A DNA stretch of 64,000 nucleotides from Branchinecta lynchi (GCA_023053575.1 JAKZAP010000010.1:10811225-10875224), one strand, 5' to 3'; numbered from the stretch's first letter, positions 12,401 to 27,400 are shown. A program made the numbers and translations. The notes: generated by a model from the letters alone, not told the origin.

Positions 12401-15400
12401 CCGAATTCCGCCGAAACTTGGAAAAATTGGCAGAAGTAAGGCAGGAAGTTTCTATCTGTTTCTATCTATCAAAATCGATATGACTAGTAGGGTAAACACA
12501 CATGCTGAATCCATATCTGAACTTAGTTTTATCAGATCTACCAGTTACTGTACTGTCTTTTGAAAATGTACAAAAAATGATTTTTTTTTTTTTTTAGTTT
12601 CGAAGGTGTTTCAACCCCCAGTCCCCACTATAAGCCTTGATCTGTTTCTAAATTATAAAAAATTCAAATATTTAACTGTTTGGATCAAATACCAAATTTT
12701 TGGGATCCCGACAAAACCGTTGGTCTTGTTCGATCTCCATCGGTAGGTTCACGATGACTGGCGTGATCTTACCTATATCACCGCTTAATTTACTCGGCGT
12801 GTGATTATTATGATGGGTAGACCGTATATGGTTTTAATTCAGGCAGGACTTCATTATCTCCTTTCCCCAAATAACCGTCGATGGCATGAAGACTATTAGT
12901 CCGTGTTGATACAATACTCTTGATCACTAACTCCTCGTGTCGGTTAAGGATCGCCGTGTGCCTACAAGAGCCAGAAACGTCACCACGTTGATTGGTTTAC
13001 ATAGGACTTGAATCAGTTTTGAGGGTTCGTTTGGGTGACGTTTCCTTCTGGAGGTTCACTGACGTGTTCTATATAAAGTAATGATGAAATCACCAATCTT
13101 CGTCACAACAGTCGGGTCTTGTTCCACCCTACTTACCTACTTACCATATTTTTTCTACTTTCGTCAAAATATCGCGTATGACGCTAATCCCTCTAATCAC
13201 ATCACAGTGATCGTAGTTACCACACTTGATTACGCTCTCGAGCTTGGTAAGCAAATAGTTACTAGGCTATTAGTTAGGCGAGGTTAGAACGAAAACAGTA
13301 ACTAATAGTTACATTGTAGAAAGGGTGGACCATTTGCTGAGCAATTTCGCATTCGCTGCGCAATCTAGCCGAGTCGACCCATGGAAGCCTAACAGTTTTA
13401 AAGCCTAAAGTTGTCCGTTCGTCCGTGTGTCTGTTAGCGCGATAACTCTCGAAGAGATTGAGATATTTTGTTCAAACTTGGTGTGAGGATCATGTGGGTC
13501 AAAGTACAGGTCAAGTTCGTAGATGAGCCCCGTAGCTTTATATTTAGGGGTGGGGTGGGGTGGGGGGGGGGGTCAAATTAAGTGGCGAAACAAAATATTT
13601 CTTAAAACCTATTAAGGTAGTCGATATATCTTATACCGGTCAAATTCAAATTCTTTTATTTCCATGATATCTTTGAACAAAAATAGTGGTGGATCGTCAT
13701 ACATTGTCGACATAGTCATAAAAATCACATATGTATTACAATTTTAAAACACAATCCAATAACAAACGTATTTACAAAACATGGCAATTTAAAATTCAAT
13801 ACCCTCATACCAAACTTGGGATGAGGATCTAAGTTCGTAGATGGGTCCTGTAGCCCTATATTTAGAGGTAGGGGAGGTGGTTTCAGATCAAGGGTGGGAA
13901 AATACGTTTTTAAGCTAATCGGAAAGTCGGTTAACGGGTAAGGAGGCACGCTGAATACATATTTGAACTTTTTTTTCTTGCCGGAAAAAGGGGTCGCCCG
14001 GAATCCGGCCGAAGCCGGAAATTTGGTGGAAGCTCAAAGTTGTTTCTGAAGTCGATTAGAGATTCGGTATCGAGGTAAGGAGACATGCTGAATCCAGTTT
14101 TTAACTTTATTTTCTTGACAGGAACAAATAAGCTGGCAAAATTTGCAAAAAACGGAAATTTGGATCGAAAGGTTACCAGCTTTTTCTGCATGCAGTTCGC
14201 CTGGAATATTGCTAAAATACGTGGAATTGGGTCAAAGTAAAAGACTTTTCTGAAGTTGATTAGAGATGAGATACGAGATAAATATGCATGCCGAATCCAT
14301 ATCTGAACTTGGTTTTCTCATTCGGTTGTCAAAGTTGTCAAAAAACACCAAAAAGGTAATGTACATATTCAAGCGGTTGATTGTGGATAGTTCCAGTGCT
14401 ATATTCTCTCGAAGATTTGGGACTTCGTAATAAATCTATTCTGTTCTGTTATATTCTGTGGTTAAATAGCAAAATGTTAAAGGGGTCTCGCGAAGACCGG
14501 AAATCTACAAGATTCGATTGTCTGGATCACGAAGTCGAATAAATATTCAGTTTTTGGGATCCCATCGAAACCTTTAGTCTTGTGTTTTTCAGAAAATCAT
14601 TCTTCTCAAAAAGTATTCCCTCCATAACGCCATCTCTCCAACCGGAATCAACTATATTCGGAAAGCTTCTGGGGTACATTGCCCCTGAAGAGGAGCCAGT
14701 CACTCGCAAAGAACGAAAACAAAGAAGTAGTAACAAGAGACAGTCAAGACCTTACCGGAATCTTCCTGCCGTTTTCAGTTTAAACCATGATGAACAGAGT
14801 GAGTCGTCCTTTTCTTTTTCTTTTACAGAAACACTTTAGTTGCGTTTTTGCAAGTACGATGGTATCTGATACTACGGTCTAAAGTCGTGTTTGCAGTTAT
14901 CGTGGTATCTGATACCGCGGTCAAAAGGCGTTTTGCAGTTATCGTGGTATCTGGCCAGTTATCGTGGTATCTGATATTCAGATACCACGTCCGACCGTGG
15001 TAACTGATCGTGTTATCTAACAAAAGGCATCTCATTTTCATCAATTTTTGTCAAATTGGAGGGAAAGATGTATGGAACTTAATGGTGTGACTGAATATCA
15101 GTTTTTCTTTTGGGACGACTTTGACAAGCGCAATTTCGGCAATTGTGGTTTTTGCAGAGCAACTGTAGATCAGATACCACGGTTACTGCAAAAATGACTA
15201 ATTGCAGATCCAGTTACCGTGGTAACAGATACCATGCTATCTGCAAATACGCAACTTTTGTATTGGCCTTTATGTAGGTGTTTTTTTTTCGAATCATCAG
15301 TGAAGGTTCCGTGAATCTCTTTTGAAAAGGGACCGTATAACCGACTTGGTGTTCTGTTGGGGGTATATGTTAGAAAGGATTAATTAGGTTTTGACAAAGG

Positions 15401-18400
15401 GTAGAAAGGGATTTGCGGGCGTCCCCAGTATAAATCCCGACCGTGAACGGAGAGTCAATAATTTACTAAGCCGGACCCGTAGGGATCCGTAGGGATCTTC
15501 TTTAGTCGTTGGGAGTCAAAGAGAGAGAAGGGAAAGTCGAAGTAAAAATATAAAAAGAGAAAGGAGAGGAAAGTAAAGAAGGTCGAAATTAGATTATTTG
15601 CGAGGTTATGGAATAACTTCCCAGCAAGCGAGCAGAGTGCAGCAAAACTGCGGGAAATCTGTTGCAGGAATACACTACTCGGTCGTATTAGGATTCTGCA
15701 GATTGTTCTGCTATTTCAGTAAGATTTCATGATTTTGTTGATGAAAATTGACTGTCCTGTGGCTCAGCACTCAGCAGTTGTGCTGGACCTTATTATTATT
15801 TGTGGTTATTTATGATGTGTTGACGTAAAATCAGCTAGTCGGTTCGCACCGTGTTCAAGATTTTTAGTGAATAAATTAAATAAAATGAAGATTTCTTTCA
15901 GAAGAGTGTTTACCGACCATTAGACATTTTAGTTACTTTCCCATCAACTCAATCCAGTGGGTGACTTTTCTTTTCCTTAGATTCGGATGAAGATGAGGAT
16001 AAACTGGACACAAATCAGTTCATTAGCGAGTGGTTGCGACGGCCAGATCTCGTTGGGTCGTATGAGTGCCATGAAATTGACGAGAAAGGAAGGACTTTCC
16101 CTAGGTAAGTTCGCAGTCTTCAAAGACGCTCGTGCGGCAGCCCGCCGCTACGACCGGTTGTTAGTCGGATCGTGCCTTTTGACTCGCATATTAGTCATTT
16201 ACTAGATCAATTGCCTGGGCAACGTGAAGTGTTGCGGCAACCTTTGTTCGGCTTCTTCGCCATCGGTTAAATGCTGAAGTAGTCAACCCATCGAAGCGTT
16301 CAAAACGGTATGTTCCAAGAAGAATACAGTCAGTAATCACATGATCAAATGCTGTTCCTCAGCGTTGAAAAAAACAACAACAAAAAACAGAAAACCGGAA
16401 GAAGGGACTAAATTGACATAGGCCTGTATCCATTTCAGTCGTAGACATCGTGACGGATGAAAACTTAGAACATTATCTTATATAACCTAGTTGGTATTAT
16501 AAAGCTATCCGTAACTTCTCAGTATCAGAATGCCATAGATACTCAATCGATTATTGCGAAACTGCGTCATTGTTTTACATTCTAGGTTACAGTGATAAAC
16601 CATGGAGACGAAATTTCTTACCTTCAGATTAAATAAACTTTGCACCACTTTGCAAAAATTCCTAGCCTCTCATGAACCGATTCTTAAAAGTCTCTCTCCC
16701 CATGATAGACATCAAATACACCGGAAACAAATAATATGTACTACACCACCTAGCAAAAGTTGGAAACCCCTCATCGCCGATGATGATTATAGCATACCAG
16801 CCGATTGTTACTTACAAGTCCCCTACATGTCTTACGATTGGGAACCCAAACTGTTCTTACCATCAAATACACCGGAAACAGATAACAGGTGCACCAAATA
16901 GCAAAAGTTGCACACCCTCATCGCCGATCATGATTATGATCTAACAGCTGTTGTCCGACCTATTTTTGGTTTCAGGTTTCAGTCTGTAGGCTACCTTACT
17001 ACTGAACTCTTCAAAAATTTAAAATGGTGTATATCTGCATTAGTTCAAAAGTTGACTTTTTTGCAGTAGGCCATCTTTCTGTTGTCACAGGGGCAAAGGG
17101 CAAGGTCTAAGCCTCGTTTTTGTTGCAATGGCGCTGCTGCAGCACTTCTTTGCTTTTGCATAATATGCGTTTTTCGATTCACTTTCTTCTTGGTTGAAGC
17201 GGCAGCGCTGCAGTATCTTGCAGGGAAGCACGGACTTGGTCGGGGAGCAAGTCCGTGATTCTCGAGAAGCGCTGCAGTGCAAAAACGGATATAGAAGGAA
17301 TCAGTCCGGAATCGGCCGAGAAGTGGACCTGCAGCATGCAACAACAACGAGGCTCTAATGCCTTTAGCAGTGAAAGAGCCTTTATTGTTGAAGAGACGCG
17401 TCTTATACCATTTCTCTACCGCAATCCCAACTGCAAAATATGGAATGATAAACTCAGCGGAAATCACGAACAGAAATAGGTAGAAACAACAGCACTTTCG
17501 GACCCGTGGGAAAATGCTACTTTTTTGTTTCTGTAAATGTTTCATGTTTATCACTCAAAGAAGATGTGTTGGCTGTAGGGCCTAGCAACAGCCGCACGTA
17601 TTTAGCACTTACAGATTTTAGTTCATCTTCAATTTGAAACTGTTAGAACGGAGCTTTCCACTCGAAAGCAGAAACATGGTTGATGGAATGAAAGCTTGGC
17701 TGAACAACTTCGGATATTCCTCTCTGACATAGGTCATACAGCTCCACTTCAGTTCACACACCATAGGCTATGGCTCGAGGACAAGTAAAAACATCCTTTT
17801 TGGCCCCAGGCAAGAGTTCTACGAAGCTCTCCAAAATGTAAGGTCATATTCGTCAATCCGGCCTAAGGTCTACACTTTCCGTAAAAAGCGCAGAAGTAGA
17901 CCTTTACAACATTCTCGTAATAAGCTGAAGTCGGCGGCATAGTAAAAAACAAAAAAAAGGACAAAACCAAAGTCTTCTCACAACACAGTTAAGGGGGAAC
18001 GGTAGTCGAAACTCGTAATTGCAGATTCAGCATGGGTTTTGGTCGGTGAACAGGTCAAAGTCAAAGGACTCCCTCTGTGCGATGTTTATCTATGTCTCAG
18101 AGGTCATCAGAGGGAATTGGGTCGAGAGACTGACACTAAATTGCACCTGAATGACCTTTTGGCTGCTGCTTTTTCGCAGTCATTGAAGTACCTGAAGCAA
18201 CCAGTTCGCTAATTCACTTGTCGAGTAAAAGCGTCACTTATCGTCAAGTAAAACAGTCAAAATACTGAAGATCTTCGAAAATCGGAAAAAAAAATTCGAG
18301 TGACAAGGCTGCAAGTCGCTGTGGGATCCCAAACCATAGCAAGACCAAAAGTTTCGATGGGATCCCAGAAATTAATATTTGGTCCCAGTCTTCGCCAGAC

Positions 18401-21400
18401 TCGTTGAACATTTTTACTATTAAAATTTAGAAACAGATTGAGGCCAAATAGCTAATCATCTGAGAAAACCAAGTTCAGATATGGATTCACCATTTGTGTT
18501 TACCCCTATATGTCATACCATTTTTGACAAAACTGATCGATACTTCCTGCCGTACTTCTTCTGAATTTCCGGTTTCGGCCGAATCCCAGGCGAACTGCTT
18601 GTCTGGCATTTTCAGCATATATTTTTATGGCATTTGCTAGGACGATGAAACTTGGCAGGCATGCCAGGGACCCGACCAAACTAACTTGAAAATAATCGGT
18701 TTTTCGATCCGACCATCCGGAGGGGGGGGGGAGTGGAGGGAAAAGGGAATCCGGAAAATTCAGTAGTGTGTAACTTTCGAACGGGTGATCGGATTGGAAT
18801 GAAACTTAAGGACTGAACAGATGATGTATCTCAGATGTCCCATTTGAAGTCTCGACCGAATTCGACAGCTACGGAGGACTTGGGGTGGGAGAATCTTGAG
18901 AAACGATTAGAATTGAGTGATGAGTGAAACTTGCTGGGAAGAACAAGGATATGCTCTAGATAAATCGTCGGATTCCGGTGATGGTGGTTTTGGACATTTT
19001 CACGACGAAACTTAGCAGGTATAGTAGGGACCGGATCAAAGTGACTTGGAAATAAAAGAAATTATCGATCCGATAATCGTGGGGGAGTGGAGGGAGGGGG
19101 AATCCGGAATATTGAGTCATGCGTAACTTTGGAACGGGTGATCGGATCCGAGTGAAATTAGTAATTGAACAGAGGACATGTCTCTGGTGACCTATCTATG
19201 TCCGGACCAGATCTAACTATTTGGGGGGGGGGGGGAATATGTGACCCAGTTAGACTGGAGAGATCGGGATGGAACTTTGTGGGAACAGGTGCTCTGGTTA
19301 AATCATTTACAGAATCGGATTGGTCCCGGACACTGTGGGGGGGGGGGGGCGTTGGAGGTTGGGTCTGGAATTCTGGTGATTGCAAGTTGAGGTACTTCCA
19401 GATGTGCTAGGACGATTAAACTTGGCTGGAATATTAGAGATTCGACAAGATTGGCTCAGAAATCGCCACTGTCCAAATCAGACTATTCTTTGAAGTACTA
19501 ATCTTGACCGCAAAGTAAGAAAAATACTTTAAGCAAATTATAGATTTTCATGATCCCGATCAGCCCATTATCATTTTTTCCTCAAGGGTTTTACTTACAA
19601 ATGAAGGTCTAGCTCCCTTAGAGTGCGCATCTAAACCGCAAAGTTAAAAAGTACTTTTGATCAAACAATATGTCTCAACCCGTGCAAGTGCCACATTAGC
19701 TTACAGCTCTTGTTCCTCCAGTAATGAATATCCAACCGATGAAACCTTTTGATACAAAACCTTTAATACAAAAGTAAGGAGACAGGCTGAATCCATATAT
19801 GCAAATTATTTTCACCCCAAACATTCAGTTCGCCCGGAATCCGACGGAAATTTTTAAAAAGTAACGGTTTTATTTGAAGTTGATTAGAGGTCCGATACAG
19901 GGGCAAGAATGCATGGTGAATCTGTATATACAAGTCCACACATACAGTTCGCCCGGAATCCGGCCAGAACCAGAACAACAGTTTTATATAAAGCTGATCA
20001 GAGGTCGATGAATGAATGAATGAAGGGTTTATTAAAAAAAAAATTGAATCTTCAGTGCCCAGAGGCGAACCTGTAAGGGACTAATTACCCTCGAAACAAA
20101 ACATTAATAAAAACAAAACTTCGACAAAAACAAAAACAAAGGAAAAAAGGGGAAAGAAAGAAAGAAAGGAGCTTGACTTACGCGGTCTGGGACGCCCAAC
20201 CAGAAAATCAACCAAAAAACAACAACTCATTTTCAACCAGAATCACCACTAACTATCCAAAACAAAAACTTAATGATAAAACACAACTTAAAGGGCTGAG
20301 AATAACGCATCAAATTCATATACAGCAAAACAATGAACCTTTAACATGCTACGAAAATCTAGTAAAACACTACATGACCTTAACTCTGTCGACAAACCTT
20401 CCCATACTAAAGGCCCAACATGTCTAATGCTAAATCTCGATCTACTAGTTACTACAACCGGCCTACGGATGAGCTGCGAACTACGAGTTCCATGTTCGTG
20501 AAAAGATGACGCACGGGAAAAATACTGAGAAAAGCACTGGGGTAAAACTTCATTGTAATGTTTGTACATAAATAAAGCGTTATAAAACTTACAAATTCCC
20601 GCAAAAGGTAAAATGTGAAGCTCCTGATAACGGTGTCTTACGGAAATATTACGACCATCACCGGACAATACTCTTATTGCCATATTCTGTATCACACGTA
20701 AAGGAGTAAGGTGGCTTACAAAAGTTTTTGTCCATGCCAGACAACAATATAACAGATACGGATGCACCATTGAAAAATATAACATTCTTAATATATTCTG
20801 AGGGAAAATATGTTTAAGTTTTCTAATAATTCCAACATTCCTGGCTAATTTACTACTAATACATGCAATATGATTTTTGAAACTTAAACATTCATCAATA
20901 ATAACTCCAAGGTAACGAGTACTTGCACTACGTTTAATTGTTTGACCACCAACTTTTATATCAATTATCCAAGGATAATAATTCGAACTTCTACCATATA
21001 TTACAAAACAAGATTTCGTATGGTTCAATTTCAACTTGTTCACTCTCATCCACTTTTCAATGTATTGCATATTTTGTGCCGTAACTTCTAATAGTTCATT
21101 TTCGGTCCTAGCAGCTACAGTCAAATGCGAATCGTCAGCAAAACACGGCAAAATCGCTTTAACATCATCACTAACACAAGTATTTGTCGACGATATAAGA
21201 CTGGATACGCGACAAAGATCATTTATGTAAACTAAGAACAACAATGGACCCAAAACTGACCCTTGTGGAACACCTTTCCTTACTTGAAATATATCAGAAG
21301 CAATTCCATTTAATACCACACGCTGGAAACGGTTAAGTAAAAATGACTTAACTAAATCAAGAAAAACACCTCGAATGCCACAATTAAATAATTTCTGAAT

Positions 21401-24400
21401 TAAAATATCATGATCAACAGAATCAAACGCTTTAACAATATCTAAGAAAACAGATGCAACCTTCATACCTTTATCTAAAGCATCATTAACAAAAGTCGTA
21501 AGTATTAATACAGCCTGCTCCGTCGAACGATTCTTTCTGAAACCAAACTGATGAGAATTAAAAAACTTCCTATCTTCCAGAAAATTCACAATTCTATTGT
21601 TAATAAGCTTTTCAAATACCCTGGAAATTACCGGTAATAGCGAAATCGGCCTATAATCACCCAACGAATTCTTATCACCACCTTTAAACAGCGGAATCAC
21701 GCTCGCACATTTCAAACAATCTGGAAAAATACCAGATTTCAAACAATCGTTAATTAAACTAAGAAAATGACAAGATATAACTGGCAGCACTGATTTCAGA
21801 ACTTTCAACGAAATAAAATCTCCTCCACATGCTCCATTTTTCATACCCTTTACGCATTCAGATAGCTCCAACATCGTCACTGGTTGCAGGTACGCTGAAA
21901 CGTCACTCTCTTCCGGCAAAAATTGATGAAACAATCCATCATCACTACGCATATCTATCGCTGAAGAAATGCGTTCTCCTATGTTTGCAAAATGATCACA
22001 CATTCGGTTAGAAGGGTCCTCCCCTCGCCCTATATTATCTGGACACACAGGGCGAGACTTTGGACTAACCACCGACTTAATTATTTTCCAAGTCTTACTA
22101 GGGTTTCCCTCACTTTCCTTAAACTTCTTCTTGTAATATTCCTGCCTCGTTCGCCTAAGAACACAATTTAATGTATTATTGTAAGCCCTGTACGATTCCT
22201 TCAGACTTGAATCACTACTACGAACTGACAATTTATACAAATGTCGTCTTCTAATAATACACGCAACAAGACTTTTCGATATCCAAGGCTTCTTTGGTAT
22301 CAGCTTCTTTGCCTGCGCTGCCACAGATGAACAACATTCTAACAACAAATTCTTTAATTTAGAATACCAAACTTCGAACTTCCGATTAACATCAGCTTCT
22401 TGACTTAAACAATCAAAATTAACAGACTCCAGCTTTTTCTTAAACCTTAATATACTAGACGAATCAATCAAAGGCCTGTTAGGACTAATAGAATTACTAG
22501 TACCAATAACCCGTTCCAGAAGGCGAGGAACTATCACCGAAATACCAAAATGATCCGAAACATCGTTTAGAACAACATTAGCCGACCCGTGAGGTACATT
22601 TAAAAATACATTATCAATTAGCGATGCCGAACTCTCAGTCACTCTGGTACAAATGTTTATAGCAGGATGCATTCCATATCCCAGCATCAAATTAAGAAAC
22701 CGGCGGGCCTTTGGATTCGAAACAACAACATTAAGATCTATGTTAAAATCACCGCATACGAAACATGGCATACTACTATTCACTAAATGATCTAATTGCT
22801 CCTCTAACAGTTCTAAAAAACTATCAATATTTCCTGAAGGTGGGCGGTATATAACAACAACAATAAAAGAAATACCATTTTTAGAGACTTCAGCTACCAT
22901 ACACTCAAAAACCATCTCTCTATTTATTCGAATATCATCTCGTAACTTGACATCAAAATCACTTCTCACATACATTCCAAGTCCACCATGCTGATATAGC
23001 TCACGGTTACGAATAAATAAATTGTAATTGGCAATATCTAATAAACTTGACGTATTATCCCTCAACCAAGTTTCCGTAAGTGCTAAAATATGAAATTCCG
23101 AAAACATGCACAGTTCATTAAGATGCGGCAACGTACTATTTAGGCCTCGACAATTTAAATGGAACAGATGCAGTTCATCTACACTAGGACTCTGACACAA
23201 ATCAATCGGGCACTTATAATTAACTTTTGGCTGCAAATCTTCATTAACCCGAGCACCTGTATCAAAATCCCTATGCAACACACCAAGCCCCAAATCATCT
23301 AAATTCAATGCGTTACTCTCAAGCCAATTTAACCGGTGATTACTAACTTAAATGAAACTGAACCAGGATAGTAGAGGTGATTAAGGTTGAAGATATATAA
23401 CTTACCGAATCCGGCTCCGAGCATCCCATACCAATTGTGAACCAAGCTCCAAAAGAAAGAAAAAACAGAAACCTGTAAAGAACAAACAAAATTCAAGGCA
23501 AAGTAAACTGAAAACATTAATACAAAAGAACAAAGTGGCGATGAACCTCGCACACTAAATAACCCCACAACCAACTTAAGCACAAAATGTGGACTTGTAG
23601 TCCAAACAGAGAATTGTGACACATCACAACTCATCACTTAAAGAAGAAACTGTTGTAGCATGCCGCTCGCTCACTGGACAAACCAACCAATGAAGAAAAA
23701 CAGTAAAAATACTCTTAAATTCACCATCAACCGACAGCCATCGATGCTACCTCACATAGTTCCGGGATAAGCCCATCAACACTGTATCTGACAGAATTTT
23801 CATTGCCACGGTCAACCTGGATATAAGGCGGAACAGAGTTCGACACCCAAGACGCAATACCAACAGCAGCAAGCTTAGACTTCCTTTCAAATAACTTCTT
23901 TCTAGCTGCACGAACACATGGAGGGGCATCATCACTCACAGAAACTTCCCTAAAGTTACATATGATTTTACCTTTCAGTTTCTTACCGTTTTTCAGAATC
24001 GAAACTTTAATATCCTGTGAACCAACATTAACTTTGAAAAACTTGCGTTCCTTGTTGTTAAATATCACAGAAAATACCGGAACGGGGGAAAGTTCTAAAA
24101 CATCTGTACAAATCGTTTCGAAGACCTCCTTTGCCTGGACTAAATCATCGCACGGAGCATTCCAAACAATGAGATTGTTCTCAGTGTGCCTGTATTCGAG
24201 CGACATTAAACGATGGGATAATTCCGTATTCTTAACAGCATATGATTCAGCTGCACCTGTAACCACATTAAGCTGGCCCTTCAAACTAACAATTTCACTT
24301 TGCAATGCTGTAACTGTCGTGTCCAACCGACTCGTATCTTCTTGAAGCACATACTGGACAGCCTCAACAGATTGCACTTTACTTTCGAGAGAAAACAGTT

Positions 24401-27400
24401 TAGCATTGATATTGTCAAGCTTTCTACCGTTCTCCCGGACAATCGTAAGCATTTGTGAAAAGTTCTCAGCTAAACTCTTCAGTGAAGTTTGATCCAAAGA
24501 ACTACCCTCGGAAGACAAAGTAGAGTTTAAAACATTTCCGTCGAGAGCCTCTCCTGCGTCCGCAATCTGATCCTGCTTGGCTACCTTTCTTCGGCGACCC
24601 ATGACTAAGATGAAAAATACGCTTTCTTACCGGAAGAACCACCAAAAATTTTACCCACGTCGGTGTGAACGTGCTGTACCCAGAGCCGTTAATTGAGGGC
24701 ACGGCTAACACCACAAGCTCCAACAATCTTCGTAGCCGCAACTCAGCAACAGCAACTTAAATAGTCATCCACAATAGCTAGTTTCGCATTATATTTTCCA
24801 CAATACGATCGCTAGCATCCGGCATTTCAATTCATTTCATGGATCAATCACTAACTTATTCCGGAGCAGCGGCACGCACCCTGAGGTGTTACTCAGTCGA
24901 GCGCTGATTCATTACTGAATGATCATTTTCTCGCAGAGCAAATAGTTCAGCCGGAATCCAGCCAAAACCAGAAAATTTGCTAAAAGTCACAGTTTGTCTG
25001 AAGTTGAGCCGTTTGGAAGTAATTTTCCCAGAAAATACCACTACGGTGCATTTATGTTTATTTTCAGACGGCTAATTATTGATAAGACCTGACAAGACCA
25101 GATCTCTCTCTAAATGCCCCGATTGTCTGGATAAAATTTATAAGTCTGATAAAACTGATATTTATTGATAAGTCTGACAAGACCAGATCTCTCTCTAAAT
25201 GCCCCGATTGTCTGGATAAATTATCCAAGAAATATTAAAAGGTGTGGGATCCCATCGAAACCTTTGGTCTTGTTTTATAATAGAAAGATCTGAAACATTT
25301 ACATTAAGTTATAATTAAGATGGTTGTATTAATTACACTAATAGAGCCACGCTGATCTTAAGAAAAAACAAGACCAAAGGTTTCGATGGGATCTCAAAAA
25401 TCTAACGTTTGATTCAAACAGTTGGGTCATGTCTTCGCCATTCAGTCTTCGTCAGACTCCTTGAATATTTTTACTGTTAAGATAGAGTTCAAAAATGGAT
25501 TCGGCATGTCTCCTTTCCCGGTACCGAATCTCTAATCGATTTCAGAAACAACTTTGAGCTTCAAACAAATTTCCAGTTTCAGCCGAATTAATGATGCACC
25601 ATTTGTCCAGCAAGAAAACTAAGTTCAGATATGGATTCAGCGGACCTCCTTACACCCTGAATGAATATTGTATTAGCTTCCAGGTGAACTACTTGTCCGG
25701 CAACAAAATAACTTTCATATTCGGATTCAGCATTTCTCCTTACCCCTACATCAACTATCTCATAGCTTTTAAAAGATATTTTGTATTGCCGCTTAACTTG
25801 AAACCCCCTCCCCCACCCCTTAATGTAGAGCTACAGAGCCCATCTACGAACTGGACCTAACCGTTAACCCGAAGAATCCTCACACCAAGTTTCATCAAAA
25901 TATCTCATTCCCTTCGAGAGTTATCTTGCTCACAGATAGACGGACATTTTTGCGATGTCAGGTATCCCTCCCCATACGTTTTGGGATCCCAACAAAACAA
26001 GAGCTACGAGCTATCTGTTCATTCTAGGGAAGTTCCGTAACTATAGTACCCCAACTATTATTTTGACCACAGATTGAATGGTCACTGGTATTTGAACTTT
26101 CTACCCTGACTTTTTCATCCTAATCACTCCACTCGTTGGATACTTATAGGCATGCCTCAGAAGTTCCGGATTCCCCCTTCCAGCTCCCGATAACGTGTCA
26201 CAATCCAGTTTCGGCACACGAATACGTCATCAAGAGCGTCTTATCTTACCAACCCAGCAAGTTTTCATTTCCGGAAAGTTTCCGATGCCCCTCCAGCTCC
26301 CTCCACCGAGGTCAAATCAGTTCGGGACCCTGAAAAGGATCCTGTAGAACGTATGACCTTCGTACCTTCTAAGTTTCATGTCCGCAACACCACTCATTTC
26401 AGTGCATCATTTCATCCATGTGCGTGCCAAAATTGTGCCGAATTGCCCTCGAACTCCCCCCGAGTCGATTTCGGTTTTAACACGTAAAAAGGTCGTCTAG
26501 GGAAACTTTCCTTACCACCTACCAAGTTAAAAGAGTTTTCGAGGAATTTCGGTTTTGATTGTGTAATCTGCAGCATATGATATCACTACATTCCAAGTTG
26601 CATTCAAAATGCAACAAAAACGCCACAAAATGTCTAGTGCCCCCCACTGCGGCCGAACCCGGTCGGACACGTACATGAATTCTCGGGCATTTTCTCTTAC
26701 ATTCATCAAGTCTCATTCCAGTCATATGGCCCGTTTGAAGTCACTCCCCACAAGTTTCCAGATTTCCCATTCCTCTACTCCCCCACAGATGGTTGAATCC
26801 GAGAAACGAAATTTACCTAGAGGTTTAGATATAGGGTTCTTTAAAATTATGCTGGCAAGTTTCAACGTTACTTGGAAGTGCCCCAACTGGCAAAACCCGG
26901 ACTGACCGACGGATGGACAAAAACTGCTATAGCTATGTAGCACTGGGCTGAAGTGCAAGTGCTACAAAAACAGCTAGGCTGTGACGTAATAAGTTTTGTA
27001 GAGATTCATTGGCCTACTTGAATAAAAGATGAAAGTTACACATGCTTGAGAAATTGCGCTCCGTAACAAAGAAACATATCGGGGACATTGACGAGCAGTC
27101 GGCAGATTTCAAGTCTCGCTTCTTGTCGGTATGTCATTTCTGACGGAGTAATCCTTTGTTATCACACTAAGCACATATTTTAGGCAAAGTCGGGCGTCCT
27201 AGTCTTATATATTTTACTTCAAGTCGCTCCCTATGAATTCATCCACTTCTCAAGTGATCACCTCTCTTGTTCTTTTTTCTCATTTTGCTAGCACGATTGA
27301 ATTTGACTACGCAACTGACTTATGGAAACGTACCATATTACCGATAGTCCTTTGAATTATTTGGTTTTTAATCTGGCATAATAATCTGTTTTCATAATCT

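Larger units (their letters stand above)
20007..24905 (-). mobile_element. Near full-length non-LTR retrotransposon (Jockey/CR1-like group)
   Basis: On the - strand this 4.9-kb unit has a 5' leader, ORF1 (24602-23727), a 420-bp gap, ORF2 (23308-20288), a 3' UTR with AATAAA, and an (ATTC)n tail at 20008-20022. It splits a family A repeat: A sequence stops at about 20007 and resumes near 24917. Both ORFs are open and the catalytic motifs are present, so the insertion is young. No clean target-site duplication was seen; about 18 bases of the A repeat seem to be missing at the junction. It lies antisense in TBC1D23 intron 6. Confidence 0.88.
19755..25280 (+). repeat. Family A element split by the full-length LINE
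   Basis: A units (CAGTTCGCCCGGAATCCG) run from about 19755 to 20007 and resume at 24917, ending GGGATCCCATCGAAACC, TTTGGTCTTGT at about 25280. The intervening 4.9 kb is the LINE. Confidence 0.6.

Noticed and set aside
17045..17554. 169-codon open frame on the - strand
   Set aside because: It spans foldback repeat I, has no recognisable domain and is not preserved in the copy at 46-47 kb.
18625..19714. Classic Helitron with CTRR end
   Set aside because: The family B 3' end is a hairpin followed by CTTGTT, not CTRR. A rolling-circle link is therefore offered only as a hypothesis.
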